Of a stretch of 9,731 nt of DNA, positions 1 through 4,899 are shown piece after piece (position 1 is the first letter of the stretch; the number at the start of each line of letters is the position of its first letter). The notes under the pieces were generated by a model. It was not told the DNA's origin and did not search any database. It was given only the letters and a program-made list of their open reading frames with translations. Source of the DNA: Gemmatimonadota bacterium (GTDB lineage Bacteria; Gemmatimonadota; Gemmatimonadetes; Gemmatimonadales; GWC2-71-9); NCBI GenBank assembly GCA_016180765.1, contig JACPAP010000004.1, positions 1 to 9,731 of the forward strand. Direction: 5' to 3'. Position numbers and translations under genes: made by a program.

Positions 1-2
1 AA

Positions 3-443
3 CAGGTCGTGCCCACTCTGATCGACGCGCGGTTCGATCCTCGACGCTTGCTCCTGGTGCCGGAGGACTCCCCGGTGGGAGTCTCCTCCCTGACGGCGTT
101 GCCCGACACCGTTTCCCTGACCGTGCAGGCCACCGAGGTTCGTCCGGGGGCCTACCGCTTCCAGTTGGAAACGCCGGCGCCGGCACCGGGGTACCTCTTC
201 GTGTCGGAGAATTACTATCCCGCATGGCAGGCCCGGGTGGATGGGCAGCCGGCCTCCGTGGTGCGGGCCCAGATGTCGCTGCTGGCGGTGCCGCTGACCC
301 AAGGCGCCCGGGTGGTGGAGCTGGAGTTTAAGTCTTCCAGTTACGCTCTGGGGCGGGTGATCACCCTGACAACCCTGGTACTCTTGCTCGGGGCGACAGC
401 GTACGGGCGCGTCCGGGACCGCCGGGAGGAGGGGCGTGGCTGA
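3..443 (+). CDS. YfhO-like membrane protein, C-terminal fragment
   Basis: The reading frame is open to the left edge of the window, so this is the 3' end of a longer gene; the GTG at 9 is not a credible start. The last 146 codons show an extracytoplasmic beta-rich stretch with the motif ENYYPAWQARVDGQPASV, followed by a hydrophobic segment (VITLTTLVLLLGATAYG) and a basic tail. The YYP-W-x-VDG motif followed by a terminal membrane helix is typical of the C-terminus of YfhO-family proteins, which are large multi-spanning proteins related to lipid-linked-sugar glycosyltransferases and implicated in glycosylating cell-envelope polymers. The 3' end overlaps the next gene, a polyprenol-phosphate sugar transferase, by 8 nt, so the two are probably co-translated. 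That pairing fits a role in using lipid-linked mannose or glucose, but this is inference. The catalytic N-terminal part lies outside the window. Confidence 0.75.
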   Translation, partial: QVVPTLIDARFDPRRLLLVPEDSPVGVSSLTALPDTVSLTVQATEVRPGAYRFQLETPAPAPGYLFVSENYYPAWQARVDGQPASVVRAQMSLLAVPLTQGARVVELEFKSSSYALGRVITLTTLVLLLGATAYGRVRDRREEGRG

Positions 444-1158
444 GCGGGCCCTGGTGATCATTCCCACGTACGACGAGGCCACCAACATTGCGCAGATCGT
501 CCCGCTCGTGTTGGAGCAGGATCCCAGGCTCGAGGTCCTGATCGTCGACGACAACTCCCCGGATGGTACCGGGGTAATCGCAGACCGGCTGGCGGGCGAG
601 AATCCGCGCGTCCACGTGCTCCACCGGGAGGGGAAGCTGGGGCTGGGGACGGCGTACGTGGCGGGGTTTCGGTGGGCGCTGGCGCGCGACTACGCCTACG
701 TGTTCGAGATGGACGCGGATCACTCGCACGACCCCAAGCACCTGCCGGCGTTCCTGGCGGCCATCCAGGACGCCGACCTGGTCCTGGGCTCTCGGTACCT
801 CAACCGCCGCGCGACGGTGGTGAACTGGCCCATGAGCCGCCTGCTGCTCAGCTACGGCGCCAACATCTACGCGCGCTGGGTGACCGGGCTCAAGCTCTAC
901 GATGCCACCGGAGGCTTCAAGTGCTTTCGCCGGCGGGTGCTGGAGGCCATTGACCTGGGAGCGGTGCATTCCAATGGGTACTCATTCCAAATCGAAATGA
1001 GCTTCCGGGCCTGGCGGCTGGGATTCCGGATCAGGGAAATCCCGATTGTCTTTGTGGATCGCGCGGACGGCACCTCCAAGATGTCGGGAGCCATCGTCCG
1101 GGAGGCCATCTGGATGGTCTGGCGCCTTCGACTGCTGGCGCTGCTGAGGCGGCTGTGA
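436..1158 (+). CDS. Polyprenol monophosphomannose synthase-like GT2 glycosyltransferase
   Basis: A 240-residue family 2 glycosyltransferase of the DPM1/Ppm1 type, which transfers mannose (or glucose) from a nucleotide sugar to polyprenyl phosphate at the inner face of the membrane. Visible motifs are IIPTYDEATNI (residues 8-18), VDDNSPDGT (38-45), the metal-binding DAD in DADHSHDP (93-100), GSRY (118-121), and the C-terminal VDRADGTSKMS (208-218) typical of this subfamily. It lacks the C-terminal membrane helices found in some relatives, and 240 residues suits the soluble type. The GTG start at 436 lies inside the end of the YfhO-like gene and is preceded by a strong purine-rich Shine-Dalgarno (424-434). 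The stop overlaps the dapF start in GTGA. The sugar cannot be read from the sequence; mannose is the usual assignment. Confidence 0.88.
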   Translation: MAERALVIIPTYDEATNIAQIVPLVLEQDPRLEVLIVDDNSPDGTGVIADRLAGENPRVHVLHREGKLGLGTAYVAGFRWALARDYAYVFEMDADHSHDPKHLPAFLAAIQDADLVLGSRYLNRRATVVNWPMSRLLLSYGANIYARWVTGLKLYDATGGFKCFRRRVLEAIDLGAVHSNGYSFQIEMSFRAWRLGFRIREIPIVFVDRADGTSKMSGAIVREAIWMVWRLRLLALLRRL

Positions 1159-2000
1159 TCGGCACCATCGTCTACAAGATGAGCGGGTCGGGCAACGACT
1201 TCGTGTTCGTAGACGGCCGGGCGTCGCAGCTTTCCGCGTGGCCCCCGGAACGGATCCGGGCGGTCTGCGATCGGCACACGGGGGTCGGGGCAGACGGGTT
1301 CGTCGTCGTGGAGCCAGGCTCGGTCCCGGACGCGGTCCGCTTCCACTTCTTCAACAACGACGGTGGCCGAGCGGCCATGTGCGGCAACGGCGCGCTCTGC
1401 GCCACCAGAATCGCCGCTCACCTCGAGCTGGTCAAGCCGGACGGGATGGTGTTGGAGACGGACGCCGGGGCCTACCGCAGCCGCTGTGTCGAAGGCGACG
1501 GGGAGCGCGCGGAATTGCTGCTGGGGGACGTGACCCAGTTCTGGTCCCCTCAGGTGAGGCTACAGGCCGGCGAGCGGGAAGCTCGGTTGGTGCACGTGGG
1601 AGTCCCGCACCTGGTGGTCCTGGTGGACCAAGTTGCCGCCGTGCCGATCATGGAGCGGGGGAGGGCGCTCCGGTTTGACCCGGCCCTGGGGCCTCCCGGG
1701 GCCAATGTGAACTTCGTCAGTCGGGGCGGGGGCGGCGGTGACACTGGCGGCCCCGCCTGGGCCATGCGGACGTACGAACGGGGGGTCGAGGGCGAGACCT
1801 TGGCCTGCGGCACCGGGGCCGTGGCTGCAGCGAGCGTCCTGGCCCTTTCCGGCCACGCCAGCCTCCCGCTCGACGTCCAGACCGCCTCGGGCCGACTCCT
1901 GCGGGTCTCCGGCACGCCCGCGGGCCCCGAGGTGCGCGGGGCGTCGCTCATCGGCGAGGGACGCCTGGTGTTCCGGGCAATCCTGGGTGACATGGGCTGA
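1155..2000 (+). CDS. dapF: Diaminopimelate epimerase
   Basis: A 281-residue protein that converts LL-diaminopimelate to meso-diaminopimelate in the cytoplasm, the last step before lysine and the cross-linking residue of peptidoglycan. Both catalytic cysteines are present: Cys76 in the MCGNGALC motif and Cys218 in ACGTGA. The N-terminal KMSGSGNDFVFVD signature and the RTYERGVEGETLACGTG block are canonical. The GTG start overlaps the glycosyltransferase stop by 4 nt, with GAGG five bases upstream. An alternative ATG at codon 9 would remove the first strand of the fold. A glycine-rich run (SRGGGGGDTGGP, about residues 189-200) sits in a surface loop just before the second catalytic block and looks like a lineage insertion. 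Lysine-pathway neighbours are absent; the gene ends the rightward cluster. Confidence 0.97.
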   Translation: MIGTIVYKMSGSGNDFVFVDGRASQLSAWPPERIRAVCDRHTGVGADGFVVVEPGSVPDAVRFHFFNNDGGRAAMCGNGALCATRIAAHLELVKPDGMVLETDAGAYRSRCVEGDGERAELLLGDVTQFWSPQVRLQAGEREARLVHVGVPHLVVLVDQVAAVPIMERGRALRFDPALGPPGANVNFVSRGGGGGDTGGPAWAMRTYERGVEGETLACGTGAVAAASVLALSGHASLPLDVQTASGRLLRVSGTPAGPEVRGASLIGEGRLVFRAILGDMG

Positions 2001-2077
2001 CCCCATCGACGTCCACACTGGTCCATCAGCCAAGCGACGGCCCAGTAACGGATTACAAACCGTGGGGTAGGACCACT

Positions 2078-2106
2078 CGGCTAATTGTCCACAATGGTGT
2101 TAGCCG
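2078..2106. repeat. Palindrome beside dif with a DnaA-box-like core
   Basis: CGGCTAA (2078-2084) and TTAGCCG (2100-2106) are perfect 7-bp inverted arms around a 15-nt centre. Nested inside is a second dyad, ATTGT (2084-2088) and ACAAT (2091-2095), separated by CC. The centre contains TTGTCCACA (2085-2093), the DnaA-box form preferred in several high-GC bacteria. The palindrome ends two bases before the dif-like site. No T-run follows it on either strand, so it is not an obvious intrinsic terminator. A protein-binding site or a structured 3' end shared by the convergent genes are both possible. Confidence 0.5.
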
Positions 2107-2108
2107 GT

Positions 2109-2136
2109 AATTAACATAACATCTATTATACGCAGT
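2109..2136 (-). other. dif: dif-like XerC/XerD recombination site (candidate chromosome terminus)
   Basis: Read on the minus strand, the 28 bases split into an 11-bp XerC-type half ACTGCGTATAA (2136-2126), a 6-bp centre TAGATG (2125-2120), and an 11-bp XerD-type half TTATGTTAATT (2119-2109). Against E. coli dif, recalled from memory, the XerD half matches 10 of 11, the XerC half 8 of 11 and the centre 3 of 6. The architecture is exactly that of dif: two partly inverted 11-mers, with ATAA and TTAT abutting a 6-bp spacer. The site is intergenic, sits in an AT-rich island of a GC-rich genome, and lies where gene orientation converges, as expected for the site where XerCD resolves chromosome dimers under FtsK control. 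It could instead belong to an integrated Xer-using element, but no phage or integrase gene is visible nearby. Confidence 0.8.
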
Positions 2137-2205
2137 ACGCTCGAATGACGGTGTCGGGATGGTGGCATCGGCGGGCTGGTCATGTCGAGGGGGCTACACC
2201 AGGGC

Positions 2206-2868
2206 CTAGGATGTCGGGGCCTCGCCTCGCCGGATCTCGCCGAGCCTCAGCCTAGCCTCCAGTGCACTTGGGCTTTCCCGGTAGTCGCGAAGCACCTGCT
2301 GGTAGGCAGCCGCCGCGCGGGCCGTGTCTCCACCGGCCCGAAACGCGCGCCCCGCATCGACCAGCGCTTGAGCCCGTAGGTAGTCATAGGGCCACGCTGC
2401 GGCGGCCTTCTGGTAGGCTTCTCCCGCTTCAGCCAAGCGTCCCCGCTGCTCCAGGGCCGCCCCGAGCAGGTTGTACGCCGCAGCCTGAAACCTGGGTCTC
2501 GGGCCGGACTGCGTGAAGCTGGTGAGTTCTCCAATCGCCGAGTCCGGTTCGCCTCGCATGAGTCGCAGCTGCCCTAGCAGAATGACGCCCTCTTCCGCCG
2601 CTGGCGTGCCTCGGTAGCTGGCGACCAGCCGTGAGAGGTCGTTGGTAGCGAGCGGGACGTTGCCTGCGGCCACGGCTGCTTGAGCGTCCCGCAGGGCCCG
2701 CGCAGCGAACCCTTCCTTGCGGGCCTTGGCGGACGCCACGAACCAGGCGCCCCCCACCACGATCACCGCCGCGGCGCCGGTCGCGGTCACCGCCCGCCGG
2801 TTCTGCCGCACCCATTCGATGGCTTGCGAGAGGACGTCGCCTTGTGCTACGCGTGCTGGAGTTCCCAC
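2206..2868 (-). CDS. Membrane-anchored tetratricopeptide-repeat protein
   Basis: A 220-residue protein with a short basic cytoplasmic N-terminus, one membrane helix (about residues 27-46, AVTATGAAAVIVVGGAWFVA) and a helical-repeat domain outside. Two TPR units are clear: about 129-162 (AYNLLGAALEQRGRLAEAGE...) and 168-200 (ALVDAGRAFRAGGDTARAAA...). A degenerate one covers about 92-121. The layout resembles YfgM-type ancillary TPR proteins, which scaffold envelope or secretion complexes; the actual partner is unknown. The GTG start is the only good one, because an in-frame TAA lies 18 bases upstream. The best Shine-Dalgarno, AAGGAG at 2883-2888, is 14 bases away, which is long. The gene begins 82 bases after tRNA-Arg and has no obvious promoter of its own. 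It is the last leftward gene before the dif-like site. Confidence 0.75.
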   Translation of the reverse strand: MGTPARVAQGDVLSQAIEWVRQNRRAVTATGAAAVIVVGGAWFVASAKARKEGFAARALRDAQAAVAAGNVPLATNDLSRLVASYRGTPAAEEGVILLGQLRLMRGEPDSAIGELTSFTQSGPRPRFQAAAYNLLGAALEQRGRLAEAGEAYQKAAAAWPYDYLRAQALVDAGRAFRAGGDTARAAAAYQQVLRDYRESPSALEARLRLGEIRRGEAPTS

Positions 2869-2950
2869 TCTGGTGCCCTGCGCTCCTTAGGAAGGTGAGC
2901 TCGCTGTTCTTACTTCTGCGTTCCCGGTACGACATTTGGGCATCCGTCAA

Positions 2951-3024
2951 TGCCCCTGGGGTGACTCGAACACCCGGCCAACGGTTTAGGAAACCGCTGC
3001 TCTATCCACCTGAGCTACAGGGGC
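2951..3024 (-). tRNA. tRNA-Arg (anticodon CCT)
   Basis: A 74-nt cloverleaf can be folded by hand. The acceptor stem GCCCCTG pairs with CAGGGGC, followed by discriminator A at 2951. The D stem is GCTC/GAGC. The anticodon stem GCGGT/ACCGT (one G-T wobble) carries the loop TTCCTAA, with anticodon CCT at 2990-2988. The variable loop is five bases and the T stem GGGTG/CACCC carries TTCGAGT. CCA is not encoded and must be added after transcription. Anticodon CCU reads the arginine codon AGG, usually rare in GC-rich genomes, although it would be more useful here than in AT-rich relatives. A promoter-like pair lies directly upstream. Confidence 0.96.
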
Positions 3025-3036
3025 TGGCGCGAGAAC

Positions 3037-3064
3037 AACTTAACCATGCCGGTGTCCCTGACAA
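3037..3064 (-). promoter_or_regulatory. Candidate sigma-70-type promoter of tRNA-Arg
   Basis: On the minus strand TTGTCA (3064-3059, five of six bases of TTGACA) is followed after 16 bp by TAAGTT (3042-3037, three of six bases of TATAAT). Initiation about seven bases downstream would give a very short leader before the tRNA 5' end at 3024, as is usual for tRNA genes. The -10 element is weak, and the tRNA may also be transcribed by read-through from acyP. Confidence 0.4.
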
Positions 3065-3135
3065 AACGCTGACGAAGCGGGTGGGACGGGCTCGCGCTCG
3101 TCTCAGAGAGTCCACGTCGCGCTCTCCGGTTTTCA

Positions 3136-3155
3136 ACATCACAGATATGTGATGT
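3136..3155. promoter_or_regulatory. 20-bp perfect palindrome upstream of tRNA-Arg (operator or hairpin)
   Basis: ACATCACA (3136-3143) and TGTGATGT (3148-3155) are perfect 8-bp inverted arms around GATA. In RNA this would be a compact tetraloop hairpin. On the minus strand it is followed by TGAAAACC rather than a T-run, so it is not a classical intrinsic terminator. As DNA it could be a dimer-binding operator. It lies 72 bp upstream of the candidate tRNA promoter and about 100 bp past acyP. Confidence 0.4.
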
Positions 3156-3198
3156 CTTCGGTCGGTGTTGGCAGCGTCGATCGGCGGACGTGTCCCTG

Positions 3199-3252
3199 GT
3201 CTCTGGAGACTTCACATTCGGTGTTAACTCTGCAGGCACCTCTCCGTGAAGT
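3199..3252 (-). repeat. Imperfect stem-loop after acyP
   Basis: ACTTCAC (3209-3215) and GTGAAGT (3246-3252) form a perfect 7-bp stem, with an inner GGTG (3220-3223) and CACC (3237-3240) pairing inside it. The outer arm begins seven bases after the acyP stop. A separate small dyad, GTCTC TG GAGAC (3199-3210), overlaps its far foot. No T-tract follows on the minus strand, so a Rho-dependent 3' end or an RNA-processing structure is more likely than an intrinsic terminator. Nothing else recognisable was seen between the tRNA and acyP (3065-3258) apart from the 3136-3155 palindrome. Confidence 0.3.
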
Positions 3253-3258
3253 ATGTAA

Positions 3259-3531
3259 CTATCTGATTTCAAACGAATTAACGTTAACCATCTCATGTGG
3301 AATATCGGATTTTTCCACATGTTCCACTCGCGAGAAGCGAGGGCCGGCACGCAGCCGCGCCGCCATTTCCAACAGCTGGGTTTCCTCACCAGCCGCGACC
3401 ACTTCCACCCGGCCATCCGGCAGGTTGCGAACCCAACCCCGTAGGCCCAGGCTCTGCCCGTGGCGAGCGGCGAACCATCGGAAACCGACGCCCTGCACCT
3501 CCCCGGCAATGAGCCATCGAGCCGCAGCCAC
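3259..3531 (-). CDS. acyP: Acylphosphatase
   Basis: A 90-residue protein of the usual family length that hydrolyses the carboxyl-phosphate bond of acyl phosphates in the cytoplasm. The signature GEVQGVGFRWFA carries the phosphate-binding arginine (Arg18), and WVRNLPDG carries the catalytic asparagine (Asn36). The GTG start at 3531 is chosen because GGAG lies seven bases upstream, the family core begins four residues later, and the dedA stop is only 2 nt away. The longer open frame to 3711 merely runs inside dedA. It is the last protein gene of the operon. PlsY, five genes upstream in the same operon, consumes acyl phosphate, so a shared substrate class is conceivable, though this is inference. 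The last 25 codons are distinctly AT-richer than the rest. Confidence 0.93.
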   Translation of the reverse strand: MAAARWLIAGEVQGVGFRWFAARHGQSLGLRGWVRNLPDGRVEVVAAGEETQLLEMAARLRAGPRFSRVEHVEKSDIPHEMVNVNSFEIR

Positions 3532-3533
3532 GG

Positions 3534-4160
3534 CTACGCTCCGGATCGCGCTTGGCGCCGCCGACGCAGCACGTAGATCGCGATCGCGACGGCCATGGCC
3601 GGGAGCAGAACCAGGGTGGCCACAGTGCTGTAGCGCTGGACGACCTCCCGCTCCAGCTCCGCCGCGTGCCGTCCGACGTACCAACCGATGGCCGTGAGAA
3701 TGACGCACCACAGCGCCGCGCCTGCCGCCGTGTACCCCACGAACCGATCCAGCCGCATGTGAGCCAGGCCGGCAGGGAGCGAAACCAGGTGCCGGACCAC
3801 CGGGAGCAGGCGGCTCAGGAAGGTCCCGATCTCCCCATGGCGCCGAAAGAAGGCCTCGGAGCGCTCCAGAGACGATAGCGAGACCAAGAGGTAGCGGTGA
3901 TAGCGGTACAACAGTGGCCGGCCCAGCTTCTGGGCCAGGAAGTAATTGAACAGCGCCCCCAACACGCTTCCCGCGGTTCCGGCCACTACCGCCCAGGCGG
4001 CGTTCATCCGGCCTTGGGCCGCCAGGTAGCCAGCGGGCGGCATGATCAGCTCGGACGGCAGCGGGAAGAACGACGATTCCACCGCCATGAGCAGCACGAT
4101 GCCCGGGTAGCCGAGCTGAAAGATGGTCTCGACCAGCCAGTTGATGAAGTTGCTGACCAT
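3534..4160 (-). CDS. DedA-family inner-membrane protein
   Basis: A 208-residue member of the DedA/VTT (SNARE-associated) family, multi-spanning proteins tied to membrane homeostasis, some of which move lipid carriers across the membrane. Family motifs are present: the re-entrant ESSFFPLPSE (28-37), the F-x-R-x-G block FFRRHG (104-109), then Arg117, Pro120, Arg123 and the SLPAG motif (127-131). Hydrophobic segments lie near 18-30, 53-75, 140-160 and 178-198, with a basic C-terminus. The ATG at 4160 is preferred because the family N-terminus begins here. The frame stays open upstream only because it runs through the heptamer hairpin. There is no Shine-Dalgarno: the hairpin foot is three bases from the ATG, so translation probably depends on ribosomes arriving from pcm. 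The acyP start follows its stop by 2 nt. Confidence 0.92.
   Translation of the reverse strand: MVSNFINWLVETIFQLGYPGIVLLMAVESSFFPLPSELIMPPAGYLAAQGRMNAAWAVVAGTAGSVLGALFNYFLAQKLGRPLLYRYHRYLLVSLSSLERSEAFFRRHGEIGTFLSRLLPVVRHLVSLPAGLAHMRLDRFVGYTAAGAALWCVILTAIGWYVGRHAAELEREVVQRYSTVATLVLLPAMAVAIAIYVLRRRRQARSGA
3539..3542 (-). promoter_or_regulatory. Shine-Dalgarno GGAG that fixes the acyP start
   Basis: GGAG lies seven bases before the GTG at 3531 and straddles the end of dedA. It supports the 90-residue acylphosphatase over the much longer open frame. Confidence 0.6.
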
Positions 4161-4163
4161 CCG

Positions 4164-4246
4164 CGATGTCCGATATCCGATGTCAGATGTCCGAATGTCC
4201 CGGGTCCGGTGTCTCTCGGACATCGGACATCGGATATCGGACATCG
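4164..4246. repeat. Hairpin of inverted 7-bp tandem repeats
   Basis: The left arm (4164-4194) is made of the units CGATGTC, CGATATC, CGATGTC and AGATGTC plus CGA. The right arm (4216-4246) is the inverse: TCG, then GACATCG twice, GATATCG, and GACATCG. The 31-bp arms pair at 30 positions, with a mismatch at A4185 opposite G4225. Even the CGATATC variant is matched by its partner GATATCG, so the two arms are true inverted copies. The 21-nt loop (4195-4215) holds decayed units (CGAATGTC, CCGGGTC, CGGTGTC). No other copy was seen in the window. It resembles in style the short tandemly repeated heptamers known from cyanobacteria, or a REP/MITE-like palindrome. The array lies over the end of pcm and next to the dedA start. 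Confidence 0.9.
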
Positions 4247-4899
4247 GAAACGCCGTGGCGGCCAACCAAGGGGACGAAGCTGGCAGCCGACAGGCGCTCA
4301 TCGTTGAATGCCGAGCCTCGGCGGGTGATGCGGACCAGCTCCTGGGACTCCCGGTCGCCCAACGGCATCAGGAGGCGGCCGCCGTCGGCCAACTGGTCCA
4401 GGAGCGGCCGCGGGACGCTGGGAGCCGCCGCGGAGACCACGATCGCGTCGTAAGGGGCGTACGGGCGCCATCCCAGCGACCCATCGCCCACCAGGACGGT
4501 GACGTTCCGGGCCCCCGCCCGCGCCAGCCCTTCCCTGGCCCGGTCCGCCAACTGCGTCAAGCGCTCGATGGTGAACACTTGGGCCACCAGGTGAGACAGC
4601 AACGCCGCCTGGTACCCTGACCCGGTACCGACCTCGAGCACTCGTTCCCGGCCCCGGAGGGAGAGCGCTGCCAGGGAGATGGCATGCGTGAGGGGCCGCG
4701 AGATGGTCTGCCCTCGGCCAATGGGGAGTGCCGTGTCTTCGTACCCCCGTTCCCGCAGGGCCTCCGGGATGAACAGGTGCCGCGGGGTCTCCCCGAACGC
4801 CCGCAGCACGGCCAGGTCGCCAATCCCCTGCTCCCGCAGCCGTTCCACCAGGCGGGCCCGGTACCCGGCGTAGGTGTCCGCTATTCGCCCAGCTTCCAC
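4183..4899 (-). CDS. pcm: Protein-L-isoaspartate O-methyltransferase with repeat-encoded tail
   Basis: A 238-residue SAM-dependent methyltransferase that repairs L-isoaspartyl damage in proteins. Diagnostic stretches are ETPRHLFIPE (37-46), the substrate-site motif PIGRGQTISRP (59-69), the SAM-binding VLEVGTGSGYQ (87-97), GDGSLGW (138-144) and the terminal SFVPLVG (207-213). The natural fold ends near residue 216. The last 21 residues (SDVRYPM, SDVRETP, then DPGHSDI) are translated from the 7-bp repeat hairpin and have no counterpart in the family. The protein is therefore slightly longer than the usual 205-225 residues. The GTG start at 4899 overlaps surE by 19 nt, with GGAAG 11 bases upstream; a later GTG at codon 18 is possible but would remove conserved helix. 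Location after surE matches the classic surE-pcm pairing. Confidence 0.93.
   Translation of the reverse strand: MEAGRIADTYAGYRARLVERLREQGIGDLAVLRAFGETPRHLFIPEALRERGYEDTALPIGRGQTISRPLTHAISLAALSLRGRERVLEVGTGSGYQAALLSHLVAQVFTIERLTQLADRAREGLARAGARNVTVLVGDGSLGWRPYAPYDAIVVSAAAPSVPRPLLDQLADGGRLLMPLGDRESQELVRITRRGSAFNDERLSAASFVPLVGRHGVSDVRYPMSDVRETPDPGHSDI

Noticed and set aside
2125..2130. Perfect TATAAT on the minus strand, as a -10 promoter box
   Set aside because: No -35 element lies at 16-18 bp, there is no leftward gene to serve (it would run antisense into dapF), and the six bases are explained as part of the XerC half and centre of the dif-like site.
2001..2205. Intrinsic terminators between the convergent dapF and TPR genes
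   Set aside because: The 2078-2106 palindrome lacks a T-run on both strands, and the other pairings (ACCCCA/TGGGGT, TGGTCC/GGACCA) are distant and mutually exclusive. No convincing terminator was seen.
2145..2255. Small rightward ORF of 36 codons after the AT-rich island
   Set aside because: No Shine-Dalgarno, no recognisable domain, and it runs antisense into the 3' end of the TPR gene.
3532..3711. Longer acylphosphatase beginning inside dedA
   Set aside because: The extension is a low-complexity reading of the dedA 3' end. The GTG at 3531 has a good Shine-Dalgarno and gives the normal family length.
4164..4246. CRISPR array or intrinsic terminator
   Set aside because: The units are 7 bp without unique spacers, and no T-run follows the hairpin on either strand. 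dedA and acyP continue directly downstream.
4161..4301. DedA with a 47-residue N-terminal extension
   Set aside because: The extension is translated from the stop-free heptamer hairpin and the pcm 3' end; the family N-terminus starts at the ATG at 4160.
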